Assembly: GCF_001598335.1 (NCBI RefSeq)
Contig: NZ_BCYT01000002.1
Coordinates: 1 to 64,000, forward strand
Direction of reading: 5' to 3'
DNA: 64,000 nucleotides
From: Sphingobium abikonense NBRC 16140
Lineage (GTDB): Bacteria > Pseudomonadota > Alphaproteobacteria > Sphingomonadales > Sphingomonadaceae
Part shown: positions 7,461-16,353 of the stretch, in pieces
Layout of the letters: each line of letters opens with the position of its first letter
Numbering within the stretch: position 1 is the first letter of the stretch
Notes under the pieces: generated by a model
The model's database searches: none
Told to the model about the DNA's origin: nothing
Seen by the model: only the letters and a program-made list of their open reading frames with translations
Position numbers and translations under genes: made by a program

Positions 7461-8669
7461 ATGAAGGTTTTTATCGTAACCGCGGCCGCGCTGGTCGTCG
7501 CACGCCCCGCTTGCGCCCAGACAATTGCCCTGAAGCCGCTCGCGGAAGCACGACTGCGCTACGAGCATGTCGATCAGGATGGCTTGCCGCAAGAGAAGGC
7601 CGATGCCCTTACGGTCCGCGCCCGCGCCGGACTTACCGCGAGCAGCGGCGCGCTGTCCGCCTCCATCGTCGGGCAAGGGACGCTGGCGATCGTCGATCAT
7701 TATTATGACGGCCTCAATGGCGCGCCGACACGGCCGATCGTCGCCGATCCGGAAAATGTCGCGCTCTACATCGCGCAGCTTCAATATAAGACGAAGGCGG
7801 TCGCCCTGACGGCGGGACGCCAGAAGATCGTGCTCGATGACGAACGCTTTGTCGGCAATGTCGCCTTCCGCGACAATGCGCAGACGTTCGATGCAGTGCG
7901 GGCCGAACTCACGCCGGTAAAGGGCCTGAAGCTGGACGTCGCCTATGCCTGGAGCGTCAGGTCGATCTGGGGCGTTCAGGGGACACGTGCCCGGCAGCAG
8001 GCGGTGAGCGGCGACAATATCCTCGCCAATCTTTCCTACACGACGCCCATCGGCACGATGACGGGCTTTGCCTATCTGGTAAATCAGGATGAGGCGGCGG
8101 TGCAGGCATATCGCCTGTCGAGCCAGACCTACGGCGTGCGGCTCGCCGGCGCGAAGGCGCTGTCGAAGGCGGCGAAGCTCAGCTACCAGCTCAGCTATGC
8201 GCGCCAGTCCGACTATCATCGCAATCCCAACGACTATAGCGCCGATTACTGGCTGGCGGACGCCACGCTGGACGTGAAGGGGTGGAAGCTCAATGGCGGC
8301 TACGAAGTGCTAGGCGCCGACAACGGACGACCCTTCACCAGCTTTCAGACGCCGCTCGGCACCAATTTCAAGTTTCAGGGATGGGCCGACAAGTTCCTGA
8401 CCACGCCCGCCAACGGCGTGCGCGACCTCTATGTCGGCGGCGGCTATGACTGGAAGAAGTGGGGCAGGTTGTCGGCCATCACCCTGACGGCAAGCTGGCA
8501 CAGGTTCGACAGCGATAGGCTCGACCAGCATTATGGCAATGAGGTCGATCTTCTGGCGACCGCGAAGGTGAAAAAGACGGCTCTGTCGGTGCGCTACGCC
8601 CATTATGATGCGCGAGCGCTGGCGACCGACACGAACAAAGTCTGGCTTCAGGCGGACTGGGCCATCTGA
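7461..8669 (+). CDS. Outer-membrane porin, alginate-export-like beta barrel
   Basis: A 402-residue protein with a signal peptide (MKVFIVTAAALVVARPACA, cleavage after ACA). Alternating hydrophobic/aromatic strands run through the rest, as in AlgE-type porins, ending in KVWLQADWAI. It lies inside the nitrate cluster between the inner-membrane transporter and nirB, under the same leader, so a role as an outer-membrane entry pore for nitrate or nitrite is a fair inference. The sequence alone does not give substrate specificity. The start ATG at 7461 is set by the signal peptide; an upstream in-frame start would run into the hairpin at 7388-7426. Confidence 0.82.
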   Translation: MKVFIVTAAALVVARPACAQTIALKPLAEARLRYEHVDQDGLPQEKADALTVRARAGLTASSGALSASIVGQGTLAIVDHYYDGLNGAPTRPIVADPENVALYIAQLQYKTKAVALTAGRQKIVLDDERFVGNVAFRDNAQTFDAVRAELTPVKGLKLDVAYAWSVRSIWGVQGTRARQQAVSGDNILANLSYTTPIGTMTGFAYLVNQDEAAVQAYRLSSQTYGVRLAGAKALSKAAKLSYQLSYARQSDYHRNPNDYSADYWLADATLDVKGWKLNGGYEVLGADNGRPFTSFQTPLGTNFKFQGWADKFLTTPANGVRDLYVGGGYDWKKWGRLSAITLTASWHRFDSDRLDQHYGNEVDLLATAKVKKTALSVRYAHYDARALATDTNKVWLQADWAI

Positions 8670-8683
8670 TTTGAAAGCATCGC

Positions 8684-8715
8684 GACGAATCGCTTGAGCC
8701 ACCTAGCGATTCGTC
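8684..8715 (+). terminator. Perfect hairpin after porin gene
   Basis: GACGAATCGCT (8684-8694) and AGCGATTCGTC (8705-8715) form an 11-bp stem with a 10-base loop, 14 bases after the porin stop. No T-run follows. It may end the transporter-porin transcript, or be an operator for nirB. Its left arm includes a CGACGAAT string resembling part of the leader 1 P1 hairpin. Confidence 0.4.
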
Positions 8716-8731
8716 CTATGCTGCGACGCAA

Positions 8732-8782
8732 GGGACAAGGATGTCCTCCTTCACATAGCCGCGACGATCCACAGACGGGTCG
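8732..8782 (+). promoter_or_regulatory. Candidate ANTAR hairpin pair (leader 2, nirB)
   Basis: P1: stem GGGAC/GTCCT (8732-8747) with loop AAGGAT. P2: stem CGATCC/GGGTCG (8765-8782) with loop ACAGAC. Both loops have six bases with A1 and G4, the ANTAR signature, and the hairpins are 17 bases apart. A terminator follows at 8803-8857. This is the better of the two NasT-type elements in the window. Confidence 0.8.
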
Positions 8783-8802
8783 GCAAGGCACGATATGATG
8801 GC

Positions 8803-8857
8803 AAAGCCGCCATCCAGACTCTCGGTTCTCACCGATGGTCCGGATGGCGGCTTTTTT
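8803..8857 (+). terminator. Intrinsic terminator in nirB leader
   Basis: AAAGCCGCCATCC (8803-8815) pairs perfectly with GGATGGCGGCTTT (8842-8854); an inner TCGGT/ACCGA stem (8822-8835) caps it, and T continues to 8857. It ends 20 bases before the nirB start codon, so it must be overridden for nirBD-nasA expression. This is consistent with NasT antitermination. Confidence 0.88.
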
Positions 8858-8877
8858 GTTTTCCGAAAGGCACTGGG

Positions 8878-11400
8878 ATGGAATTTCAGCGTGAGACTGT
8901 TCCGGTCGCGGAGCGCGTTGACGATCTTCTCGTCACCTCCCCCGACCCGCGCGAACATCTGGTTGTGGTGGGCAACGGCATGGCGGGATGCCGTGCGGTC
9001 GAAGAACTGCTGGCGCGCGACGCGGGGCGCTATCGCGTCACGATCTTCGGCGCCGAACCGCATGTGAACTACAACCGCATCATGCTGTCGCCGGTTCTGG
9101 CGGGGGAAAAGACTTTCGAGCAGATCGTCATCAACGATGCCGCCTGGTATGCCGACAACGCCATCGAGCTGATCTCGGGCGACCCGGTGACGGCGATCGA
9201 CCGCACCGCCAAGCGCGTGACGGCGCAGAGCGGGCGCAGCGTCTCCTATGACAAGCTGCTGATCGCGACGGGGTCAGACCCCTTCATCATCCCGGTGCCG
9301 GGCAAGGATCTGCCGGGCGTCATCAGCTTCCGTGACATGAAGGATGTCGACACCATGCTGGCGGCGGCGGAAGCCGGGAAGGCCAATGGCGGCGGCAGCG
9401 CGGTGGTGATCGGCGGCGGCCTTCTGGGACTGGAGGCGGCGCATGGCCTGACCCTGCGCGGTATGAAAGTGACGGTCATCCACCTCATGGACACGCTGAT
9501 GGAGCGGCAGCTCGACGAGGCGGCGGGCTGGCTGCTGAAGACGGCGCTGGAGGCGCGCGGCCAGACGATCCTGACGGGCGCCAATACCGAAGCCATCTAT
9601 GGCGACGGCAAGGTCGAGGGCGTCCGCCTGAAGGACGGTCGCGAAATCCCCGCCAGCCTCGTCGTCATGGCGGTGGGCATCCGCCCCGCGACGGCGCTGG
9701 CGCGCGAGGCGGGCCTCACCGTCAATCGCGGCATCTGCGTCGACGATCATATGGTGACGAGCGATCCCGACATCCTGGCGGTCGGCGAATGCGTCGAACA
9801 TGACGGCAATGTCTATGGCCTCGTCGCGCCGCTGTGGGACATGTGCCGCAGCCTTGCCGATGGCCTCACCGATCAGCACAGCGGCTATCGCGGCTCGGTC
9901 ACATCCACAAAGCTCAAGGTCGCGGGCCTTGACGTGTTCTCCGCTGGCAACTTTTCGGGCGGAGATGGCTGCGAGGACATCGTGATGCGCGACGCATCGC
10001 GTGGCATCTACAAGCGCGTCGTGGTGAAGGACGACCGCGTCGTCGGCGCCGTGCTCTATGGCGATACCGTCGATGGCGGCTGGTATTTCGACCTGCTCAA
10101 ACGCGAGGAAAATGTCGCGGATATTCGCGACATGCTGATCTTCGGACAAGCCTTCGCCCAGGGAGGGGGCGCGCTGGACCCTAAGGCGGCCGTTGCGGCG
10201 CTCTCGGACGATGCCGAGATTTGCGGCTGCAACGGCGTCAGCAAGGGGCAGGTCGTGGCGTGCATCGGGGCGGGCAATGCCAGCCTCGACGCCGTGCGCG
10301 CGACGTGCAAGGCGTCGGCCAGCTGCGGCAGCTGCACCGGCCTTGTCGAAAATCTGCTGAGCGTCGTGCTGGGCGATGATGTGAAGTCCGGTCCCAAGAC
10401 GATGTGCAAATGCACCAGCTTCACTCATGACGACGTTCGGCGCGAGATCGTGGCGCAGGACATGCGCTCCATCCCCGAGGTGATGCAGAAGCTGCACTGG
10501 TCGACGCCCGATGGCTGCTCGTCGTGCCGCCCTGCGCTCAACTATTATCTGCTGTGTGCGCTGCCCGGCGTCTATCACGACGATCAGCAAAGCCGCTTCG
10601 TCAATGAACGGATGCACGCCAACATCCAGAAGGACGGCACCTATTCGGTGGTCCCGCGCATGTGGGGCGGCCTGACCAACCCGCGCGAGCTGCGCGCGAT
10701 CGCGGATGTGGTCGAGAAATATAACGCGCCGATGGTCAAGGTCACGGGCGGTCAGCGGCTCGATATTTTCGGGATCAAGGGCGAGGATCTGCCCGCCGTC
10801 TGGGCCGACCTCAACGCCGCGGGCATGGTTTCGGGCCACGCCTATGGCAAGTCGCTGCGGACGGTGAAGACCTGCGTCGGGTCCGAATGGTGCCGCTTTG
10901 GCACGCAGGATTCGACCGGCCTTGGCGTCAAGGCCGAGCGGATGACCTGGGGATCGTGGATGCCCCACAAGTTCAAGATCGCCGTGTCGGGCTGCCCCCG
11001 CAACTGCGCGGAGGCGACGATCAAGGACTTCGGCGTCGTCTGCGTCGATTCAGGCTATGAGCTGCATGTCGGCGGCAATGGCGGCATCCACGTTCGCGCC
11101 ACCGACCTTCTGTGCAAGATTTCGACCGAGCAGGAGGCGCTGGATTACTGCGCCGCCTTCATCCAGCTCTATCGCGAAGAGGCCCGCTATCTCGAACGCA
11201 CCGCGCCGTGGATCGAGCGCGTCGGCGTCGACTATGTAAAACAGCGCATCGTCGAAGACGCCGCCGGTCGGGAAGCCCTGCGCGCCCGCTTCCTCTATGC
11301 CCAGAGCTTTTCGCAGGACGATCCTTGGGCAGAGCGCGCCGCTGGCCAGCACGCCGAACTGCACCAGCCCATCGCCCCCTTCGCCATCGCAGCAGAGTGA
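8878..11400 (+). CDS. nirB: NAD(P)H nitrite reductase large subunit
   Basis: An 840-residue cytoplasmic enzyme reducing nitrite to ammonium. Domain order is FAD/NAD oxidoreductase (about 20-310; VVGNGMAGCRA and VIGGGLLGLEA nucleotide motifs), a first BFD-like [2Fe-2S] domain (about 445-495; CGCNGVSKG ... CGSCTG), a second BFD-like segment (about 510-560; CKC ... CSSC), a nitrite/sulfite reductase half domain, and the sirohaem-[4Fe-4S] domain (about 660-780; TCVGSEWCRFG and CPRNCAEA). Length is typical. It is preceded by a leader with a terminator and ANTAR hairpins and followed after 5 bases by nirD. Sirohaem is likely supplied through cobA at the end of the cluster. Confidence 0.97.
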   Translation: MEFQRETVPVAERVDDLLVTSPDPREHLVVVGNGMAGCRAVEELLARDAGRYRVTIFGAEPHVNYNRIMLSPVLAGEKTFEQIVINDAAWYADNAIELISGDPVTAIDRTAKRVTAQSGRSVSYDKLLIATGSDPFIIPVPGKDLPGVISFRDMKDVDTMLAAAEAGKANGGGSAVVIGGGLLGLEAAHGLTLRGMKVTVIHLMDTLMERQLDEAAGWLLKTALEARGQTILTGANTEAIYGDGKVEGVRLKDGREIPASLVVMAVGIRPATALAREAGLTVNRGICVDDHMVTSDPDILAVGECVEHDGNVYGLVAPLWDMCRSLADGLTDQHSGYRGSVTSTKLKVAGLDVFSAGNFSGGDGCEDIVMRDASRGIYKRVVVKDDRVVGAVLYGDTVDGGWYFDLLKREENVADIRDMLIFGQAFAQGGGALDPKAAVAALSDDAEICGCNGVSKGQVVACIGAGNASLDAVRATCKASASCGSCTGLVENLLSVVLGDDVKSGPKTMCKCTSFTHDDVRREIVAQDMRSIPEVMQKLHWSTPDGCSSCRPALNYYLLCALPGVYHDDQQSRFVNERMHANIQKDGTYSVVPRMWGGLTNPRELRAIADVVEKYNAPMVKVTGGQRLDIFGIKGEDLPAVWADLNAAGMVSGHAYGKSLRTVKTCVGSEWCRFGTQDSTGLGVKAERMTWGSWMPHKFKIAVSGCPRNCAEATIKDFGVVCVDSGYELHVGGNGGIHVRATDLLCKISTEQEALDYCAAFIQLYREEARYLERTAPWIERVGVDYVKQRIVEDAAGREALRARFLYAQSFSQDDPWAERAAGQHAELHQPIAPFAIAAE

Positions 11401-11405
11401 ACGAC

Positions 11406-11741
11406 ATGACCACATGGATTGACATCGGAACGCTGGACGACATCCCCCAGCGCGGTGCCCGCACCGTCCAGATCGCGGGGCAGAAGGATCTTGCGGTGTT
11501 CCGCACAGGTGATGATCATGTCTTCGCGCTGGTCAACGAATGCCCGCACAAGAAGGGGCCGCTCAGCCAGGGCATCGTGCATGGGCACAGCGTCGCCTGC
11601 CCGCTGCACAACTGGAACATCGCGCTCAGGACCGGGCAGGCGCAGGGTGCGGACGAGGGATGCACGCCTGTCATCGAAGTGCGTCAGGAGGGCGGCCGCA
11701 TCCTGATCGCGCAGCCCGACGCCATGCAGGCGGCCGCCTGA
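11406..11741 (+). CDS. nirD: Nitrite reductase small subunit, Rieske-type
   Basis: A 111-residue Rieske-fold partner of NirB. Unlike E. coli NirD, which lacks cluster ligands, this protein keeps both pairs: CPH in NECPHKKGPLSQG near residue 44 and CPLH in ACPLHNW near residue 64. It could therefore hold a [2Fe-2S] cluster. The ATG at 11406 begins MTTWIDIG, and the stop codon overlaps the nasA start by one base (TGATG), so the three genes are translationally linked. Confidence 0.93.
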   Translation: MTTWIDIGTLDDIPQRGARTVQIAGQKDLAVFRTGDDHVFALVNECPHKKGPLSQGIVHGHSVACPLHNWNIALRTGQAQGADEGCTPVIEVRQEGGRILIAQPDAMQAAA

Positions 11742-14350
11742 TGCAAGAGGCGGTCCGCACCACCTGCGCCTATTGCGGCGTCGGCTGCGGCATCGTCGCG
11801 ACGCCGACCGGCCCGCGATTGGTTTCTGTGAGGGGGGATGAGGCGCACCCGGCCAACGGCGGGCGCCTCTGTTCCAAGGGCACGCATCTGGGCGAGACGG
11901 TCGGTCTTCAGGGGCGGTTGCTGCATCCGATGATCGGGGGCAAGCGGGCGGGCTGGGACAAGGCGCTCGACCTTGTGGCAAAGCGCTTCAGGGACGCGAT
12001 CGATCGCCACGGCCCCGACAGCGTCGCCTTCTACGTCTCCGGCCAGTTGATGACCGAAGACTATTATGTCGCCAACAAACTGATGAAGGGCTTCATCGGG
12101 TCGGCCAATATCGACACCAACAGCCGCTTGTGCATGTCGAGCGCGGTCGCGGGGCATAACCGCGCCTTCGGCGAAGACATCGTTCCGGCAAGCTATGACG
12201 ATCTCGACGCGGCGGACCTCATCGTCCTGGTGGGATCGAACACCGCCTGGTGCCACCCGATCGTCTATCAGCGGATACAGGCGGCGCGGGCGGCACGCGG
12301 CACGAAGCTGGTCGTCATCGACCCGCGCCGCACCGAGACTTGCGAAGGCGCGGACCTGCACCTGCCCATCCGCCCCGGAACCGACGTTGCGCTTATGAAC
12401 GGGCTGCTGGCCTGGTGTAATGCGACATGGACGATCGACCGGACGTTCATCGAGCGCTCGATCACCGCGCCAGAAGGCTTCTGGGAGCATATCCGGAACG
12501 GTCATGACCTTTGGACGACGGCGCAGACATGCGATGTCGAGCCCGCGCTCATCAAGCAGTTTTTCGAAATGTTCGCCGCGACACCGCGCACCGTCACACT
12601 GTTCAGCCAGGGCGTGAACCAGTCGATCCGCGGGACCGATCAGGTCAATGCGATCATCAACGTCCATCTTGCCACCGGCCGCATCGGCAAGCCGGGCGCG
12701 GCACCCTTTTCGATTACCGGGCAGCCCAATGCGATGGGCGGGCGCGAGGTCGGCGGCCTTGCCTCGACCCTTGCGGCGCACATGGACTTTGCGCCGGACA
12801 ATGTGGCGCGCGTGGGCCGCTTCTGGGCCGCGCCCAACATGGCGACCAAGCCGGGGCTGAAGGCCGTCGATCTGTTTCGCGCAGTGGACGAAGGGCGGAT
12901 CAAGGCGCTGTGGATCATGGCGACCAACCCCGCCGTATCGATGCCCGACGCAGGCCGCGTACGCGACGCTTTGGCCTTTGTCCCCTTCCTCGTCGTGTCG
13001 GACATCATGGCCAACACCGACAGCAGCACGCACGCCCATGTCAGCCTGCCCGCCGCCGGATGGGGGGAGAAGGACGGCACGGTCACCAATTCGGACCGCA
13101 CGATCAGCCGCCAGCGTCCCTTCATGGCGCTGCCGGGTGAGGCAAAGCCCGACTGGTGGATCGTGAAGGAAGTGGGCCGTCGCATGGGGTGGGCCAACGC
13201 CTTCGCCTATGACCGGCCCGCCGACATATGGCGCGAACATGCGCGCCTGACCGCCTATCAGAATGACGGGCAACGATTGCTGAACCTTAAGGACAAGGCG
13301 ACGATCGGCAACGAAGCCTATGAGGCGATGGAGCCGTTCCGGTGGGGCGGTCGGCCTTTTGCCGATCGCTCGTTTGCCACGCCCGAGGGCAAGGCGCGAC
13401 TGGTGCTGACCAGACAAATGGACGTGCAGCCGCCGCTCAAGGACTGGCCGATGACGCTCAACACCGGGCGCTATCGCGACCAGTGGCACACGATGAGCCG
13501 CACCGGCCTGTCGCCCAAATTGTCGCGGCATCGTGAAGAGCCGCTCGTGGAAGTCCATCCGCAGGACGCGGCGGCGCTGGGGCTTGCCGATGGCGATCTG
13601 GCGCGGGTCGATACTGCGCAGGGGAACAGCGTCTTTCGCGTCGCCCTGAACGAAGGGCAGCGTGTGGGTGAGATTTTCACGCCGATCCACTGGACCGATC
13701 GCACGAGCAGCGGCGGGCGCACCGGGCTCCTGCCGCGTCCGCTGGTGGACCCACATTCGGGGCAGCCGGGCTTCAAGTCCACGCCCGCCAGCGTCACGCG
13801 GGTCGAGACCGAATGGAAGGGCTTCCTGATCCTGCGGGGAGAGACCTTCCCGCACATCCCCTGCCTGTGGGCCACCAAAATCACCGTGCCGGGGGGCGCC
13901 CTGTTCGAAGTAGCCGGGAACGGCGATCCCGCTCGGCTCGAGGCATTGCTTCCTCATGGCGAGCGGGTCGAGGCGCTGGACCGGGCGAAGGGCACGCGCC
14001 GCGTCGCCAGCATCAACGAAGGCCGTTTGCAAGCCGTCCTGTTCGTGACGCGCACCGGCCTCCTGCCCTCCCGCGACTGGCTGATCGCGCAGTTGGAAGC
14101 GGTCAACGTGGGTGGTTCGGTGCTCGCGGCACGTGGTCCGGGCAGTCAGCCCGACAAAGGCGCGACCGTGTGCGTCTGCTTCGACATCGGCCTCAACCAG
14201 ATCGTCGCTGCGATCCGCGACCAGCATCTGATGGATGTCGCCGCTGTCGGCGCCGCACTTGGGGCGGGCACAAATTGCGGATCGTGCCGCCCCGCGATCG
14301 CGACCATCTTTACCCAGACCATGCAGGAGACGCTTGATGCCGCGGAATGA
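11741..14350 (+). CDS. nasA: Assimilatory nitrate reductase catalytic subunit
   Basis: An 869-residue molybdopterin-guanine-dinucleotide enzyme reducing nitrate to nitrite in the cytoplasm. The N-terminus has the [4Fe-4S] motif CAYCGVGC with the fourth cysteine in GGRLCSKG. The molybdopterin domains follow (RLCMSSAVAGHN with the likely Mo-ligand Cys near residue 135; GQPNAMGGREVGG), then an MGD-binding C-terminal domain (LNTGRYRDQWHTMSRTG). The last 60 residues form a BFD-like [2Fe-2S] domain (VCVCFDIG ... NCGSCRP), a known variant of NasA that takes electrons from an external reductase. No separate NasC-type reductase gene is seen. MGD supply is covered by moeA and mobA downstream. Confidence 0.96.
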   Translation: MQEAVRTTCAYCGVGCGIVATPTGPRLVSVRGDEAHPANGGRLCSKGTHLGETVGLQGRLLHPMIGGKRAGWDKALDLVAKRFRDAIDRHGPDSVAFYVSGQLMTEDYYVANKLMKGFIGSANIDTNSRLCMSSAVAGHNRAFGEDIVPASYDDLDAADLIVLVGSNTAWCHPIVYQRIQAARAARGTKLVVIDPRRTETCEGADLHLPIRPGTDVALMNGLLAWCNATWTIDRTFIERSITAPEGFWEHIRNGHDLWTTAQTCDVEPALIKQFFEMFAATPRTVTLFSQGVNQSIRGTDQVNAIINVHLATGRIGKPGAAPFSITGQPNAMGGREVGGLASTLAAHMDFAPDNVARVGRFWAAPNMATKPGLKAVDLFRAVDEGRIKALWIMATNPAVSMPDAGRVRDALAFVPFLVVSDIMANTDSSTHAHVSLPAAGWGEKDGTVTNSDRTISRQRPFMALPGEAKPDWWIVKEVGRRMGWANAFAYDRPADIWREHARLTAYQNDGQRLLNLKDKATIGNEAYEAMEPFRWGGRPFADRSFATPEGKARLVLTRQMDVQPPLKDWPMTLNTGRYRDQWHTMSRTGLSPKLSRHREEPLVEVHPQDAAALGLADGDLARVDTAQGNSVFRVALNEGQRVGEIFTPIHWTDRTSSGGRTGLLPRPLVDPHSGQPGFKSTPASVTRVETEWKGFLILRGETFPHIPCLWATKITVPGGALFEVAGNGDPARLEALLPHGERVEALDRAKGTRRVASINEGRLQAVLFVTRTGLLPSRDWLIAQLEAVNVGGSVLAARGPGSQPDKGATVCVCFDIGLNQIVAAIRDQHLMDVAAVGAALGAGTNCGSCRPAIATIFTQTMQETLDAAE

Positions 14351-15125
14351 CCTGATCGCGCCCGGAGACGTGTGGCTGGTGGGGGCTGGCCCCGGCGATC
14401 CCGACCTTCTGACGCGAAAGGCCGAGAAGCTGATCGCAGCGGCAGAGGTCGTCTTCTATGATGCGCTGGTCGGGCCGGGCGTGGTGGACCTGATCCCCTC
14501 CAGTGTCGAGCGGGTAAGCGTAGGCAAACGATCCGGCCGCCATTCGAAGGATCAATTGACGATCGACCAGATGTTGGTCGCCGCATCGCTGGCGGGCAGG
14601 CGCATCGTGCGCCTGAAGGGCGGCGACCCAGCCATGTTCGCCAGAGCAGCCGAGGAAATGTCCGCCCTGCGTGCGATCGGCGCGCGCGTTCGGATTTGCC
14701 CCGGCGTGACGGCCGCCAGCGCGGTGGCGGCGTCGGCGGGCGTGTCCCTTTCTCTCCGGGGTATCGCCCGCCGCGTTCAGTTCGTCACCGCGCACAGTCG
14801 GCGTGGGCAGGCGCTCGATCTGGACTGGAATGCGCTGGCCGATCCGACCAGCACGCTAGCGGTCTATATGGGCCGGGATGCCGCGCCCGAACTCAGTCGC
14901 GCCCTGATCGCCGCTGGCTTGCCCGGGTCGACCCCAGCGCTCATCACGTGCGACGCGTCCCTGCCGCAAGAGCAGATGCTGCGAACCCGGCTGGACCTGC
15001 TGCCTTTGGTGATCGAGTCCTTTGCCCAGGATCGCCCGACGCTGATCCTGATAGGAAAAGCGGTGGCGCAACCCGATCTGACCGTCGTAGCCGGGGCGGT
15101 TGCCGACAATGTCATGACGCACTAG
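14337..15125 (+). CDS. cobA: Uroporphyrinogen-III C-methyltransferase
   Basis: A 262-residue SAM-dependent enzyme that makes precorrin-2, the first step to sirohaem needed by NirB. Motifs are VGAGPGDPDLLT at the N-terminus, VVFYDALVG, and RLKGGDPAMFAR near residue 98. The CysG dehydrogenase/ferrochelatase domain is absent, so it is a stand-alone SUMT and precorrin-2 must be processed elsewhere. Its ATG lies 14 bases inside the end of nasA. Confidence 0.94.
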   Translation: MPRNDLIAPGDVWLVGAGPGDPDLLTRKAEKLIAAAEVVFYDALVGPGVVDLIPSSVERVSVGKRSGRHSKDQLTIDQMLVAASLAGRRIVRLKGGDPAMFARAAEEMSALRAIGARVRICPGVTAASAVAASAGVSLSLRGIARRVQFVTAHSRRGQALDLDWNALADPTSTLAVYMGRDAAPELSRALIAAGLPGSTPALITCDASLPQEQMLRTRLDLLPLVIESFAQDRPTLILIGKAVAQPDLTVVAGAVADNVMTH

Positions 15126-15134
15126 GGCCGCGTC

Positions 15135-16352
15135 ATGACCGCAGCAACCAGCATTGCGTGCGCCGCGACCATTGGCTTCGATGAAGCGCAGGCGATCGTG
15201 CGGAAGAGTTGCGTGCCGCTAGGTTTTGAGTTCGTGCCTCTTGGCAAGGCAGGCCGGCGCGTCCTTGCCAGGGATGTCGTCGCCGGGATTGATTCGCCAC
15301 GGCGGGACTGCGCGGCTATGGACGGATATGCCGTGCATTCCCGCGATCTTGCGCAAGGGGTCATCCGGTTTCGCCTCTCCGGCGAAAGTGGCGCCGGTGG
15401 ACCGCTTCCAGTGCCGTTGCCACCCGGCACGGCGGTTCGAATATCGACCGGCGCGCCGATGCCTCCGGGTGCCGACCGTGTCGTCATGCGCGAATATGCG
15501 ATGATCGACGGGAAACATGTCATACTGACGGACAGGGGTGGCAAGGGCCATGTCCGCAGGCGCGGCGATGATTTTGCGCGAGGCCAGACATTGCTGACCG
15601 CAGGCACCCGCATGGATGCGCGGGCCATGGTCGTGACCGCCGCCGCCGACGTAGAGGGTGTGACCGTATGGCGCCGGCCGCGCGTGCATGTCATGACCAA
15701 TGGCGACGAACTGGTCGAACCCGGCAAGGCCGCAATGCAGGCCGATACCGTTCCTGATAGTCTAAGCGAAGCTTTGACGCTGATAGCGCGGCAATGGGGC
15801 GGCAAGCTGACCGGCATGTCACGCGCGACCGACCGGATCGACAGCCTGCGCGATGCCGCGCAGGCCGCGCTTTCCGAAACCGACATTTTGGTGCTGGCGG
15901 GGGGCGCATCGCATGGACATCGGGATCTGGCCCGCGCAGCGCTCCTGCCGCTCGGCCTGCGCCTCGCCTTCGCGGGCGTTGCCATGAAGCCGGGCAAGCC
16001 TCTGTGGTATGGCAGAATCGGCAGGACTCACATTCTGGGCCTACCAGGAAATCCGACTGCCGCCCTGACGACCGCGCGTCTGTTTCTGGCGCCGATGATC
16101 GCGGCCATGTCAGGCGCCGGTTTCGCCTCTGCCTTGCGCTGGTCCAGCCATGCGTCGTCCCTTGCTTTGGAGGAAGGCGGCGACAGGGATCAGTTCTTAT
16201 GCGGGGTGACGCAGGGCAATACCGTTCGAACTATTGAACGCCAGCAGGCGTCGGCGCAGATGATGCTGGCGCAAGCGGATGTCCTCGTCGAGCGACGGGC
16301 AGGTGTGCCTGCCGGTCCGGCAGGTTCCGTTCTACAATGCCTGCGCTTCTGA
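15135..16352 (+). CDS. moeA: Molybdopterin molybdenumtransferase
   Basis: A 405-residue enzyme inserting molybdate into molybdopterin. Recognisable segments are AAMDGYAVH near residue 59, GAPMPPGADRVV near residue 110, TNGDELV near residue 190, LAGGASHG near residue 255 and LGLPGNPTAA near residue 297. It begins 9 bases after cobA and serves nasA just upstream. Placement in a nitrate cluster suggests a dedicated copy; whether another moeA exists in the genome cannot be seen here. Confidence 0.93.
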   Translation: MTAATSIACAATIGFDEAQAIVRKSCVPLGFEFVPLGKAGRRVLARDVVAGIDSPRRDCAAMDGYAVHSRDLAQGVIRFRLSGESGAGGPLPVPLPPGTAVRISTGAPMPPGADRVVMREYAMIDGKHVILTDRGGKGHVRRRGDDFARGQTLLTAGTRMDARAMVVTAAADVEGVTVWRRPRVHVMTNGDELVEPGKAAMQADTVPDSLSEALTLIARQWGGKLTGMSRATDRIDSLRDAAQAALSETDILVLAGGASHGHRDLARAALLPLGLRLAFAGVAMKPGKPLWYGRIGRTHILGLPGNPTAALTTARLFLAPMIAAMSGAGFASALRWSSHASSLALEEGGDRDQFLCGVTQGNTVRTIERQQASAQMMLAQADVLVERRAGVPAGPAGSVLQCLRF

Positions 16353-16353
16353 C

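Noticed and set aside
8682-8693. GCG-ACGAAT-CGC as P1 hairpin of leader 2
   Set aside because: Only a 3-bp stem; the GGGAC-AAGGAT-GTCCT hairpin closer to P2 fits the ANTAR pattern and spacing better.
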